This document shows, piece by piece, positions 1 to 8,712 of a stretch of 23,668 nt of DNA (positions are counted from its first letter, which is position 1; the number at the start of each line of letters is the position of its first letter). This DNA is from Chromera velia (Eukaryota > Sar > Chromeraceae), in the NCBI GenBank assembly GCA_018398765.1, contig JAHBMJ010001977.1:1-23668 (forward strand), written 5' to 3'. Position numbers and translations under genes: made by a program. The notes beneath the pieces are model-generated. The model was given only the letters and a program-made list of their open reading frames with translations. It was not told the origin of the DNA and did no database searches.

Positions 1-860
1 GCCCCAGCAAGGTGAACCCCCTCCGTTTCCTTTCCATCTCCCCGTTTTCCTTTCTAAATCTCATCATGCAGATCATTAATGAATAATAGAAAAAGCGACA
101 GGGATAACGCATCACCTTGCTTAACCCCTGCTCCCTCCGGGAATAGAGCCGAGTCCCCATCGACTCTCGCTTTCACGCCTCTATACATTGATGCAATCAT
201 CAATAGATCTCTCTTCTCTATTCCCTTAGCCTGCAGCTTTGCCAGAAGCTTCAACCGAGGGATAGAGTCAAACGCCTTTAAGAAGTCGACAAATCCGCCT
301 AGGAGCCCCTTCTTGCCTCTTCTGCATTCTTGTACCAAGCCTACCACTGCTCCGATCCCCTCTCTTGTGCCCACCCCTTTCCTAAACCCGATCTGTCTGT
401 CGTTAAAACGAGCTTGCTGACGGTTTCTATCATCCATAAGGAGACCAAAGAGCTTTGCAAGGGGGTTAACGACATGGACTGGACACCAGTCATTCGGCTG
501 TGGCGAAGGGGGACCTTTTGGGATGGGTACGATTCTCAACAAATTCCAGTTATCAGGCCAACACGCATATGTATGCATTAAATTAAAGAAAACAAACAAA
601 AGGAAGCGAGAGATGGGAGAGTGATAAAAGCAAAGGTCAAGTTGTTGAGGAGAGATGCCATCGAGCCCTGCCGCTTTCTTTCCATCCATTCCTTTCAGAC
701 GATCAGTCACCTGCTTATACGAGAAAATGAATTGCTTCGGGGGCTCCGGCTCCGGATCAGGCTCTGGCAATTCTTCGCCCTCCCCAAAAACCCATGCCCA
801 ATGGTTTGAGAAGTCTCTTGCCCCTGGTCTCAGACCGTCTTTCGACAACTTTCTCCTTTC
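1..860 (-). pseudogene. LINE reverse transcriptase fragment, runs off left edge
   Basis: The open frame 54-848 (264 codons) is a non-LTR reverse transcriptase piece. In order it shows a linker with a Pro-Glu repeat (about 27-37), KAAGLDG (58-64), the NDW..VHVVNPLAK block (119-132), QIGFRKGVGT (152-161), motif A FVDFLKAFDS (186-195, catalytic Asp kept) and motif B GVKQGDALS (241-249). Motif B deviates from the usual QGDPLSP. There is no ATG: the frame opens at a TTG after a TAA at 861-863, so the 5' part is missing. A TAG at 54-56 interrupts the frame, and RT-like sequence continues in the same frame to base 1, toward the expected but unseen motif C. It is a decayed, 5'-truncated copy from a different family than the LINE at 7825-13173, whose motifs and linker differ clearly. 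Confidence 0.85.
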
Positions 861-2242
861 TTAACTCACTGCATATTGCGTATATATCAGCACATATACA
901 AGTCATTAATTGTATATCATTGTCACGTCAGTCAAACTAACTTTAGACTCTCTAATAAATACAATATGAGTCTCTATTATTTTTTATTTTAATTTCTCAT
1001 CATGCAAAGCTATTAAATTATACGTTAAACTATTCATTTATTTGCTGTAGTTGAAGACTCTAAACGAAACTTAGAATCAAGGTAATTCTAGATTGAGGTA
1101 ACTCAGATGATTCTTTTTTAATAGAATGTCATCTAATATCTATACTGTCTAGTTTCAATAGTAGTTTGAGCAATTCTAACCTATAATTTCTAGGAGCAAT
1201 GATATAATATCTGTGAACTGTGTCGATCAATGAGTGAGTGACCGGGAGTCTTAATTCGGGGTTAGACGTGCTGCGCGTCACGTGCACACTGCATGTCAAA
1301 TCGCATTTTGCGGTGACCACAAAGGCCGGCACCCCGTCCCGCTCTCCATCTCACAATCTGTTTCGATCTGTATTAGGAGAGAGCGGTGAGTGTCCCTCCC
1401 CATTTGTCGAGATGCATTCAACCTTAATTCAGACGAAAAAGGCCCATCTGTACCCATCTGCCACGACAAGACATGTATCAATCAGGGAAAATTAATTCAT
1501 TCGACGCACCACGAAAATTAAAGAAATCGGACCGTTGCAACCCGTGCTCCTCTCTGTCCGCACCAGATCGCACCAGCATCACCTGAAAAGTACAGCTCTG
1601 TCTCTATATGGTTTCTCTGGCGATCGACAGAACGCATACAGGTGAGCGTACAGGCACGCTCACAGGAATAGAGAGAGGGGGGGGAGGGGAGAATCAGGGA
1701 CGGTCTCCTTGTTTTCCCTTTCTTTGTGCCCTTTCTTTTCATCTTGATTCAACCAATTCATTCATTCATTCATTCATTCATTCATTCATGCATGCATTCA
1801 TTCATTCATTCATTCATTCATGCATGCATTCATTCATTCATTCATTCATTCATTCATCTGTTATGCAGCTAGTGATTCAATTCATCAACAGAACAAAGGG
1901 AAGCGGGGCAGGAAGGAAAGGAGGCAGTTCCAACCTTGCACATTGAACGGAATACAGTTCTGCTCTCTCCCCCCATCCCCCCTCTCTCTTACTTTGTCCG
2001 CTCCGCACCAGCAAACGCAAGTCAGTCCACCCACCCACCCATCGCTTACTATTACATCCACCAACTAGTCCATCCGGAAGATGCATGCATGAAGAGGAGA
2101 CAGGTCGAGGGAATTAAAGAGAGACATGAAGGGAGTCCCCTTCACCTCTATTCCATATATCATGTTGTACAATTTCCCTTGTGTCCTCTTTCTTCTTCCA
2201 ACCACCTGCTGCCCAAATGAAGAAGCACTCATGCCCCCCCAC
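861..2242. other. Non-coding spacer
   Basis: Positions 861-1240 are AT-rich with no sustained reading frame. Positions 1240-1750 are of mixed composition with only short frames. The tetranucleotide tract at 1756-1857 and a TGCATGCA motif at 2082-2089 are the only structured elements seen. The right end (about 1900-2242) lies downstream of the minus-strand gene ending at 2243 and should hold its 3' UTR. I found no AATAAA on the minus strand there. Confidence 0.6.
1756..1857. repeat. (ATTC)n microsatellite with two TGCATGCA interruptions
   Basis: About 100 bp of near-perfect ATTC repeats. Two identical interruptions containing TGCATGCA, near 1789-1796 and 1819-1826, are spaced about 30 bp apart, suggesting the interruption was copied by unequal exchange or slippage within the array. 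Confidence 0.95.
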
Positions 2243-3493
2243 CTACTCTGGCTGTTCTCCTTCACTCTCTTCCTCTTCGTCATACTCAAAAAACTCCCCA
2301 AAGTCTTCTCCTGCCTCCTGCCCACCCCCTTCCTCTGCAGCCTCAGAGAGAGACCAAGGGAGCCCATGCACGCCGCCTAAAAGTTCAAATCCACCCAAGG
2401 GCGACTCGTCAACTCTAGGCAGCAAATCGTCCCGACCCGGCACGGGATACTCACACGCAAAGTTCCAACTGAAACGCGACAGGCGGTGCTGCTTGGCTGT
2501 CCAGCCGACGAGCTTCGCAGGGTCTGCACCAACATGGGCCATGTACTCCTCCACGTGTTTTCTTCGCGCAACAGTCCAATCGACGTTGAAGAGCTCTTTG
2601 TAGACTCTGTTGGCTTCAGGGGTCCATGAGGACGAGGTCATGTTGCCAAGTTGTTCTATCTGATCGAGTTTCGCGTACACATCGGACAGGCTCAATCGGC
2701 GTTGGTTCTTCTTATCCGATAATTCCATCCACTCAGACAGCGTGTAGTGCTCAATGTAAGACTGGAGCCAAAAGAAGCTTCGATCGGGATTGGCAACAAC
2801 AATCCACGCATGACTCTGCCCTGGTGTGGGATTCTTCTTCCCTCCCAGTCCCAACCGAAAAACGGCGGGCCGACCGAGAGCATGAGTCTGGTTCAGCGCT
2901 GTCCTGAACGAACGCACGCCGGGAATCCACATACTCACTCCAATGTCCGAAATGTTACCACCCTCCCCGCTTTTTTTCACCGCCTCTTCTGCGACTGAGA
3001 GATCAAGATTTCTCGCGACCTTCAGTCCGCAGAAATAAGCTGTCAAGACAAAACGTGAAGAGGAACAACGGGTGACTTGGGAATTTTGTCGGATCTCCTC
3101 TGCACTCTTTCCGTGCATTCGGCTCATATCCTCCCCAATGTGTCCGTCCTCTCCTCCATACCGCCTAGGGTCCCGCTCTTTGTGTTCGTCTGTCCACTCA
3201 ACGCGAGTACGCACAGACCACCAATCCCCTTCCGAACCCTTGGAACTGGCGTGTTTCGTCATGTCACGCACAAAGTCAAAACGACTCCACCTGAGAATAT
3301 GATCCCAGTGTCGCTGGAATGGAATTTGGGACGCAGGGATCTTTCCCTGAGTGAGGGGATCGGTGTAGTAGCTGTAGTACTGGAAAGCAACGCCGAGGAG
3401 AAGAACGAACAATTGCGTAGGGAATGTAAGACCAGAGGGAGGCGGGCTGCTGGGTTCGAGATCGAGAGGCGGCGACGTAAGAGTCAGCACCAT
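2243..3493 (-). CDS. Orphan single-exon protein, 416 aa, one predicted membrane segment
   Basis: Uninterrupted frame from ATG (3491-3493) to TAG (2243-2245) with no need for introns. A proline-rich N-terminus (residues 1-25) precedes one hydrophobic segment (about 27-42), which looks like a membrane anchor or uncleaved signal. The body (45-380) is soluble-looking with many aromatics. The C-terminus (385-416) is strongly acidic. The best-structured part is YFCGLKVARNL (153-163) followed by QSHAWIVVANPD (226-237) and FWLQSYIEHY (241-250). A Cys at a helix start, then a His in a strand, then Asn/Asp matches the order of catalytic residues in papain-fold peptidases, but I do not recognise a family and this is speculative. 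The neighbour at 4914 is divergent, about 1.4 kb away. A CCAAT box at 3575-3579 lies about 80 bp upstream of the start. That it is a real gene is likely; its function is unknown. Confidence 0.75.
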   Translation of the reverse strand: MVLTLTSPPLDLEPSSPPPSGLTFPTQLFVLLLGVAFQYYSYYTDPLTQGKIPASQIPFQRHWDHILRWSRFDFVRDMTKHASSKGSEGDWWSVRTRVEWTDEHKERDPRRYGGEDGHIGEDMSRMHGKSAEEIRQNSQVTRCSSSRFVLTAYFCGLKVARNLDLSVAEEAVKKSGEGGNISDIGVSMWIPGVRSFRTALNQTHALGRPAVFRLGLGGKKNPTPGQSHAWIVVANPDRSFFWLQSYIEHYTLSEWMELSDKKNQRRLSLSDVYAKLDQIEQLGNMTSSSWTPEANRVYKELFNVDWTVARRKHVEEYMAHVGADPAKLVGWTAKQHRLSRFSWNFACEYPVPGRDDLLPRVDESPLGGFELLGGVHGLPWSLSEAAEEGGGQEAGEDFGEFFEYDEEEESEGEQPE

Positions 3494-3995
3494 CTCGCAC
3501 GATTTGTCGAAAGCCCGTCCTCCTGGGTGCGTGTTTCTCGAAGAGAGAGTGATGGGATGAAGGCTGCATGGTTAACCAATCAGATCGATCTGTTCGAGTC
3601 TTGATTTTTTCAATCTCTCAAGAGAGTGAGGGACAAAGAGAGGAAGAACTTCGGGTCACAGAGTGTGCTTGAGAGACGCACGGTTCGAGTCAATAAGAGC
3701 AATCGAAAAGACCACAACTGAAAAGTTCACCCTTGTGTATGTGACAGTGCGTCGAGACCTGGATCAGGCCTCTCGGAGCGAGCGCTGTTTGTCACAGGTG
3801 GATAAAGTTTGCAGTAGTCCATCATAGTCCATCTGATTTTCGTGCTGCTGAATCGTGCATCGATCGCGATCCTCTTGAACGTTCAGCCGATCGATGTAGA
3901 CGGTTAATTGCGCGATTTCTGGTCTGACACGCAGCAGGGCGAGCTAGGGCGGATGGCCCCGCGGATTCGGCGCGGAAAGCGAAGCGGGGGGCACT
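3494..3995. promoter_or_regulatory. Left half of divergent intergenic region
   Basis: About 500 bp upstream of the minus-strand 416-aa gene with no credible coding frame. It holds CCAATCAG at 3575-3582 and several overlapping ATCGATC/GATCGATC motifs around 3585-3600 and 3855-3900. It ends in GC-rich sequence that abuts the inverted-repeat element at 3996. The promoter role is inferred from position only. Confidence 0.4.
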
Positions 3996-4067
3996 TATTC
4001 TGGCGGACAGTCATTCTGTCCGTTTTGCCGCGCCCGAGTTCCGCGCCGGAGTTTCGCGCTCGAGTTT
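3996..4067 (+). repeat. Left terminal inverted repeat of the MITE
   Basis: 72 bp, matching the complement of 4359-4430 except at one base (about 4048). Begins TATTCTGGCGGACAGTCATT. Confidence 0.95.
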
Positions 4068-4100
4068 TTCCTTCGCAAAAAGGCCAACTCGGGCGCGGTG

Positions 4101-4122
4101 AAACTCGGGCGCGCCCGAGTTT
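4101..4122. repeat. Perfect 22-bp palindrome inside the MITE
   Basis: AAACTCGGGCG followed directly by its own reverse complement, with no loop. Confidence 0.95.
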
Positions 4123-4358
4123 TCAGTGGGCGGCATGCGCTCGAGTTGCTCGTTGCTAGGCTCGTTGTCGGTGCTCGAGATCGTGAACGAGGGTTCGTGG
4201 ATGCACTGAGTTGCGTCATGGTTCTGAGCCTGAATCTCAGGTGTCTGTTTCCAGACTCGGGCGCGCCTGAGATTTCGGAGATCCCGACGCGCCTGAGTTT
4301 TTGACGCCTGACGCCCGATCGAGAAATGGGACCTCGGCGCCCGAGAAACTCGAGCGTG

Positions 4359-4430
4359 AAACTCGAGCGCGAAACTCGGGCGCGGAACTCGGGCGCGGCA
4401 AAACGGACAGAATGACTGTCCGCCAGAATA
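4359..4430 (-). repeat. Right terminal inverted repeat of the MITE
   Basis: Reverse complement of 3996-4067 with one mismatch. The last bases are CCAGAATA, mirroring the left end. Confidence 0.95.
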
Positions 4431-4913
4431 CCAAGTCTGCGAGTCAGACTGAGTGTTGCTCGACACATGCATGCATGTCTTCGATCGGAATCGATCCTCT
4501 CTCGCGGAATCTCGCGGATGCTCATAATTGCTCATATACTGGTACCAGTACGTACCAGTAACGCCTGACTGACTGAGGCCACACAGTGGAGTCGATTTTG
4601 CCTCTAAGTATTATTGCTATAGCTTTTAACTCGTGGAAGAAAAGTCAGTATCTCCTCTGCACAGAGTTGTGTTGGTTCCAGGAAAGAAGCAAGGACCAGA
4701 TCCCTCGCGGGTGTGTCCAAAGTTTTTGTTGGACAATCGACCGCTCTGTTCCCTGTCTGCTATTTGACAGCGAGCTCCGAATTCTTTCCCTGTATATATC
4801 TGAAAGCTGATTCTTATATCAACACGACTCGACCTGGACTGAAGTGGACTTTCTTTTGATTCGTATTTCTGTTGATAGAAGAGAGGAAAACAAACAGAAT
4901 CTTGTGCAAAGTC
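4431..4913 (+). promoter_or_regulatory. Probable promoter and 5' UTR of the 635-aa gene
   Basis: Non-coding stretch between the MITE and the ATG at 4914. It contains the 14-bp palindrome ACATGCATGCATGT (4465-4478) and a TATA-like TATATA (4793-4798), about 115 bp upstream of the ATG. The TATA assignment is only positional. Confidence 0.4.
4465..4478. promoter_or_regulatory. TGCATGCA-containing palindrome
   Basis: Perfect 14-bp palindrome ACATGCATGCATGT. TGCATGCA is a known ApiAP2-bound promoter motif in apicomplexans. Regulatory use here is inferred from its place about 440 bp upstream of a start codon. Confidence 0.35.
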
Positions 4914-6821
4914 ATGCCTCTTGACAAACCTCATTTCTACCAGGCCGTAAAGGAGGCAGCACAGGAGCTGGCGAAGGAAATCCCTGCTTCGAGGCTTTTC
5001 CTTTCCGAGCTTCGTAACGCTGTGCCGACAGAGATTGACAACATCTTTAAACCCACCAACTTCAACAGCCCCGATCTCTACAACAGCGCCAAACAGTTCA
5101 TAGGAGACAAAACAGACATCAAAGACATTTTGAACTCATTTGTCAGATGCCACTTAGACGCCGAGGCTCCAAAGAAGGGCCTTGCAGGAGCGTTGAAAAA
5201 GAAAATCGGAAAGTTTAGCCATGGAAAGTTGGCAGGTGAGTACTTCCAAATCAAAAGTGACAGTAAGTTGAGGGAGGGGTTGGTTTTCACAGACCGCAAC
5301 AACACCGAGCCCTGGACACAGCAGGATTGGGCCAAGGCAAAAACCTATTGCTTCCGTCCGTCAGACGGTGCGCTTGCCGGGTCCCTCTGTGGGGCTCTCG
5401 GGGGTGGGGCTGCAGCAGCTGCAGTAGTGCACTGTGTGGAGAAGTGTGTCAAGGCGGAGGAGGTAGGGACGGTGGACAAGGTCTCCCATGGTGTTGCCCG
5501 TCTCCTGTCCCCCTTTGTGGGGTCAGTGGCAGGTGCAAAGATGGGTGTGTGTCTGGCAGGTCTGCAGGGCGTTGCCATGGCTCCTCCGATCCTCTTCTAC
5601 CCCGTGACGGGGCTTGCGGGGACAGTCGCGGGATTTGCCACGGGGGTTGGGACGGCAGGGGTGTGCGTGATTTTGGGGTGGTACTTGTCGCGTTCGATGC
5701 ACGCAGACACGGTGATCAAACAGATTGTGAAGGAGAGACGCCGGGCGGGCCGGGGGGTTTCGAGAGGCCCTTTGCGGTCTCTTCTGAATTCTCCCCCACA
5801 GAAAAAGAAAAAGGAAAAGGACGTAATGGAGGCAGAGACGGAGGCCCTTGAGACAGAGCTCCAGCAATTGGAGACGGCCATTCGAACTCTGCAGAAGGAG
5901 ATGGAGGCGGACAGAGAGGGGGAAAAGGGGGGAGAGGGGGTTGCTCTTTCGAATCCCCAAGTCCTTGCGTGTTGGACTGCGACATCGACATTAGTTAGTG
6001 ACTTGAAGGGTCGTGTGCTGTCGGCACGTGAACGGTCCCAAAAGGCATTTGTGCGATGTGAGGAGGCAATTGAGCGTCTCCAGTCTTTCACCCGAGAGAG
6101 CAAAGAGAGTTGCCGTCTCCGATCGGAGACGTGGGAGGAGACAAAGAAGGAGAGAATGGAGAAGGCAAAGACCGTGTGCACATTTCCCGGTGCGTCTTTC
6201 ATTGCAGTTCCTCTCTTGTCCGCTGTGTGTTGGGCCGAGGAAGTGTCGGCCGTCCCTGCTCACGCAGTAGCGGCGGCACAGCGGAGAAAGGCGCGGCAGG
6301 CCATGCGGTGGGCCCGTCTTGAGAGTGCCGGGGCCCTGGGGGTTGATGCTCGGTTGGCAAAACTGCTCACAGCTCTCGACACACTCCAGTGCGAGAGCCT
6401 GAGAGCATGCCAGCGGCTTCTGTCCTCTCTGACAGTGACTGATGGCATCTCCTGCTCATCTCTGTCGATCCTTGTCGACCACGAGGCTTTGCCTCTGGCT
6501 CAGAAGGATCCGTGTTGCTTTCCTCTAGGGGGGAAGGGGGGGAGAGAGAATGGTGAAGAGAAGTCGCTGCGTGTGGAGAATGGGGGAGACGGGTCTGGTG
6601 AGGAGGTCGAGGTGAAAGTGGAGGCCCAGAGTCAGGGTGCAGACGGCGCAAAAGCGCTCAAGAAGAAGAAGAAAAAGAAGAAGAGCAAGTTGCCCCCTGC
6701 TGTCTCTCTGGACGGTCTTCGGGTTTGCCGTCTCTTTCCAGGAGTCAATTCTCTTTCCCCTTGTCCGTCTGCTTACGCAGGCGTCGGTTCTTTGTCTCCA
6801 TCTTTTTCTCTTGCTTTGTAA
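4914..6821 (+). CDS. Orphan single-exon protein, 635 aa, Gly/Ala-rich membrane-like core and coiled coil
   Basis: The frame stays open to TAA (6819-6821) without introns. It extends upstream to a TTG at 4872, but the first ATG is at 4914, so I start there. Residues 1-145 are a charged, mostly helical N-terminal region. Residues 152-177 and 200-258 are Gly/Ala-rich hydrophobic stretches (GALGGGAAAAA, GLAGTVAGFATGVGTAGV) that look like glycine-zipper membrane segments, ending at a GWYLSR boundary. Residues 303-333 have coiled-coil character (ETEALETELQQLETAIRTLQ). A second helical region spans 345-505. The C-terminal third is low-complexity, with Glu/Gly-rich sequence and eight consecutive lysines (583-590). 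No enzyme motif or known family is recognised. The alternation of Gly-zipper and helical parts resembles lipid-associated or pore-forming scaffold proteins in general architecture only. It is likely a real expressed gene of unknown function. Confidence 0.75.
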   Translation: MPLDKPHFYQAVKEAAQELAKEIPASRLFLSELRNAVPTEIDNIFKPTNFNSPDLYNSAKQFIGDKTDIKDILNSFVRCHLDAEAPKKGLAGALKKKIGKFSHGKLAGEYFQIKSDSKLREGLVFTDRNNTEPWTQQDWAKAKTYCFRPSDGALAGSLCGALGGGAAAAAVVHCVEKCVKAEEVGTVDKVSHGVARLLSPFVGSVAGAKMGVCLAGLQGVAMAPPILFYPVTGLAGTVAGFATGVGTAGVCVILGWYLSRSMHADTVIKQIVKERRRAGRGVSRGPLRSLLNSPPQKKKKEKDVMEAETEALETELQQLETAIRTLQKEMEADREGEKGGEGVALSNPQVLACWTATSTLVSDLKGRVLSARERSQKAFVRCEEAIERLQSFTRESKESCRLRSETWEETKKERMEKAKTVCTFPGASFIAVPLLSAVCWAEEVSAVPAHAVAAAQRRKARQAMRWARLESAGALGVDARLAKLLTALDTLQCESLRACQRLLSSLTVTDGISCSSLSILVDHEALPLAQKDPCCFPLGGKGGRENGEEKSLRVENGGDGSGEEVEVKVEAQSQGADGAKALKKKKKKKKSKLPPAVSLDGLRVCRLFPGVNSLSPCPSAYAGVGSLSPSFSLAL

Positions 6822-7725
6822 GCGGGGGAGCGGAACGGAGGGGGAAAAGGAAATGGATCTCTCGATGATTGGGGGAGAAGGAGGAAATAAGGGAGGGTGA
6901 CACACTGAAAGGAAAAGCGCAAAAGACCGCGGTTTCTTCGGTCGAGCGATTTGTGCACGATTCTTCTTCATTGAATCTTCACAGATCCCTTTCTCTTTCT
7001 TTGCTCCATTGCGTTGTACAAGTTGCGTAAGTCAGGCTCCAACTCAGCTGATCGATAACGTATGAACAAATGTGGTGATCAAGATAACTGTCTGCTGGAC
7101 TGTCTGATTGATTGATTTATGACATCTACATTTTCAACTGACCAGCCATCATCTGTATGAACCTCATAATAATTTGATTTTACATTGGTTGACATCATAT
7201 CTAGCATCATACTGACTGCGGCATTTTAAATTGTCACGAATTGCCATCAACTTTGAATCATAAATTGAATGTTGCTTATAATTTAATTTTCTTTGTATAG
7301 CTACATTTTTTTTTCATTAACATTTAAAAATTCTATCAAAAATTTTAAAATCAGTACATACTAAGTACTGATGTTGGTTTGTTGTGTGCTATACAGCTTG
7401 TGTCTTTTCTGAGGTACCTCCGTCCGGCGTGTGTGCTTAAAGACTAAAGCGAAGGGGCCGCCTACTCTTGCAAGCCTTCAAATGCCCCTTGCAACCTAGG
7501 TTGACTCGCCTGGTTGAGTGAACGAATAACTCATTCATGCATGGTTTGCCATCCTTCTCTGGTTGTCGGAGACCCTAGGCTCAACCAACCTTAAGTAAGT
7601 AAGTACTACTACTACTGTACTAGACTAAAAAGTTATCATAGTAAGAAGCAGTCTATTCAGGCAGAAGTGAAAAGGTTTAAAAACACTGCAGAATGACATA
7701 TCATCTAGCATATCATACACTTTCT
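6822..7725. other. AT-rich intergenic spacer with a retroelement remnant
   Basis: About 900 bp without a credible gene. The first 200 bp are probably the 3' UTR of the 635-aa gene. Positions 7030-7380 are AT-rich. A GC-richer island with a short tandem tail (about 7400-7604) is annotated separately. AT-rich sequence resumes to 7725, where the duplicated LINE target begins. Confidence 0.5.
7400..7604 (+). repeat. Possible 3' end of a 5'-truncated non-LTR element
   Basis: A compositional island in AT-rich DNA. GGTTGAG (7512-7518) can pair with CTCAACC (7579-7585), and the island ends in an (AAGT)n tail (about 7592-7604). A 3' stem-loop followed by a short tandem tail is the layout of the intact LINE's 3' end at 13058-13173. 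I found no target site duplication, so this is tentative. Confidence 0.3.
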
Positions 7726-7824
7726 AAATTAAATTAAAACTCTTTTGAAATTGTCTTTTCTATCTTCTTTTAATAAATTTCTTGCTTGTGCAATAGAAAG
7801 CATATATAATTTTAAATTAACTTT
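7726..7824. repeat. Left 99-bp target site duplication of the LINE
   Basis: Matches 13174-13272 at 96 of 99 positions with no gaps. The three differences are all transitions (A/G, T/C, T/C), and in each the left copy has the A or T. Confidence 0.9.
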
Positions 7825-8398
7825 GCGTGCAGAGCGATGTAAAGGCGAGTGCACAGAGAAGGACGGGGCAACTCCGAACAGAGAAAGGACCAATCCACCC
7901 GCAGGGGAGACGGAGAGAAACCAAGTGAGAAAAGGTGGAGGATTTTTGTTGGAAAGAAGGACAGGAGGGAAGGAGAGTCCAGGGGAGGACAAAGAAGAAA
8001 AAAGCGATTTCGTTCCCTTTCAGTTAGACCCCTGGGATGTAGATTGTGGCCCTGCCAGAGAGAAAGAACCAGAAAACACCCTCGAGCATCCCAGATGTTT
8101 CTGTAGCATACATCCATTCTCGATCAACATACCCGAGCAAGACGGATCCCGGTTTGGCTTCTCTTTCTCCTCAGAAATCGAAGGCTCGTCAGAGAAGGAG
8201 AATAGTTTAATTCAGAAAGACGAACAAATACGTGCCAACATGTGTTCATGTATATGTTCTTCTCTTTCCTATTCTGTTCGAGCTTCTTTGCCTCGTTGTC
8301 CCCCACCAGGTCCGTCTCCTTTAAGTTACAGCTTCACTACTTCTTCTGCGTCTTCCTCTTGTTTTTCTTTTTCCTCTGAGTCTCTTGGTTTTTGTTCC

Positions 8399-8437
8399 TC
8401 TTTCCCCCGCCAGTCCCCGGCACTGGCGGGGGAAAGA
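8399..8437 (+). other. 16-bp perfect hairpin in the LINE leader
   Basis: Arms 8399-8414 and 8422-8437 are perfect reverse complements (core CCCCCGCCAGT / ACTGGCGGGGG) with a 7-base loop CCCCGGC. The very stable stem lies about 60 bp before the TTC tract. Confidence 0.9.
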
Positions 8438-8496
8438 AAGAGGGCGGGAAAGAACAGGGAGGGAGGGGTGGGAAGAGGCCAGACCGCCGGGAGATT

Positions 8497-8650
8497 TCTT
8501 TTTCTTCTTCTTCTTCTTCTTCTTCTTCTGCTTCTTCTTCTTCTGCTTCTTCTTCTTCTTCTTCTTCTTTGTTTTCGTCTTCGTCTTCGTCTTCGTCTTC
8601 TTCTTCTTCTTCTTCTTCTTCTTCTTCGTCTTCCTCTTCTTCCTTTTCTT
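8497..8650. repeat. (TTC)n trinucleotide tract with GTC/TGC interruptions
   Basis: About 150 bp of TTC/TCT repeats with a central TCG-rich block. It generates poly-Ser, poly-Leu and poly-Phe (or Glu/Lys-rich on the other strand) frames that are not genes. Confidence 0.95.
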
Positions 8651-8712
8651 TTTTATCTTCCCCCGTGACAAACAGGAAAAGCAAACAAAACAAGAAAGAC
8701 AAAGGAGTAGAA

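Larger units (their letters stand above)
3996..4430. mobile_element. Foldback/MITE-like element with 72-bp terminal inverted repeats
   Basis: Positions 3996-4067 are the reverse complement of 4359-4430 with a single mismatch (71/72). The ends read TATTCTGGCGGACAG... and the mirror image, so TA bounds both sides, as expected for Tc1/mariner-type TA target duplication. The duplicated TA cannot be told apart from a terminal base pair here. Within each arm GGACAG-TCATT-CTGTCC forms a small hairpin. The interior is very GC-rich and built from variants of a (G)AACTCGGGCGCG motif in both orientations, including a perfect 22-bp palindrome at 4101-4122. No transposase is encoded: the long minus-strand frames across it are a by-product of GC-rich inverted repeats. 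It is non-autonomous and sits between two divergent genes. Confidence 0.85.
7825..8712 (+). other. LINE 5' leader
   Basis: Open frames exist through much of this stretch, but none resembles a known ORF1 domain (no CCHC, no RRM-like signature). It contains a strong hairpin (8399-8437) and a long TTC tract (about 8497-8650). It is therefore treated as untranslated leader or an unrecognised, degraded ORF1. Confidence 0.5.

Noticed and set aside
621-864. Plus-strand small frames over the left RT fragment
   Set aside because: They are antisense shadows of the conserved minus-strand RT reading frame.
3995-4535. Two overlapping minus-strand frames of about 175 codons
   Set aside because: They lie across the GC-rich inverted-repeat element. 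Open frames in several registers are expected from such composition, and the translations are Arg/Ser/Ala repeats from the 12-mer motif.
7500-7600. tRNA-like or SINE promoter boxes
   Set aside because: GGTTGACTC and nearby words resemble B-box fragments, but no cloverleaf or paired A box could be assembled.
7745-8668. 307-codon plus-strand frame ahead of the LINE endonuclease
   Set aside because: It begins inside the duplicated host target, ends in poly-Leu from the TTC tract and has no recognisable ORF1 domain.
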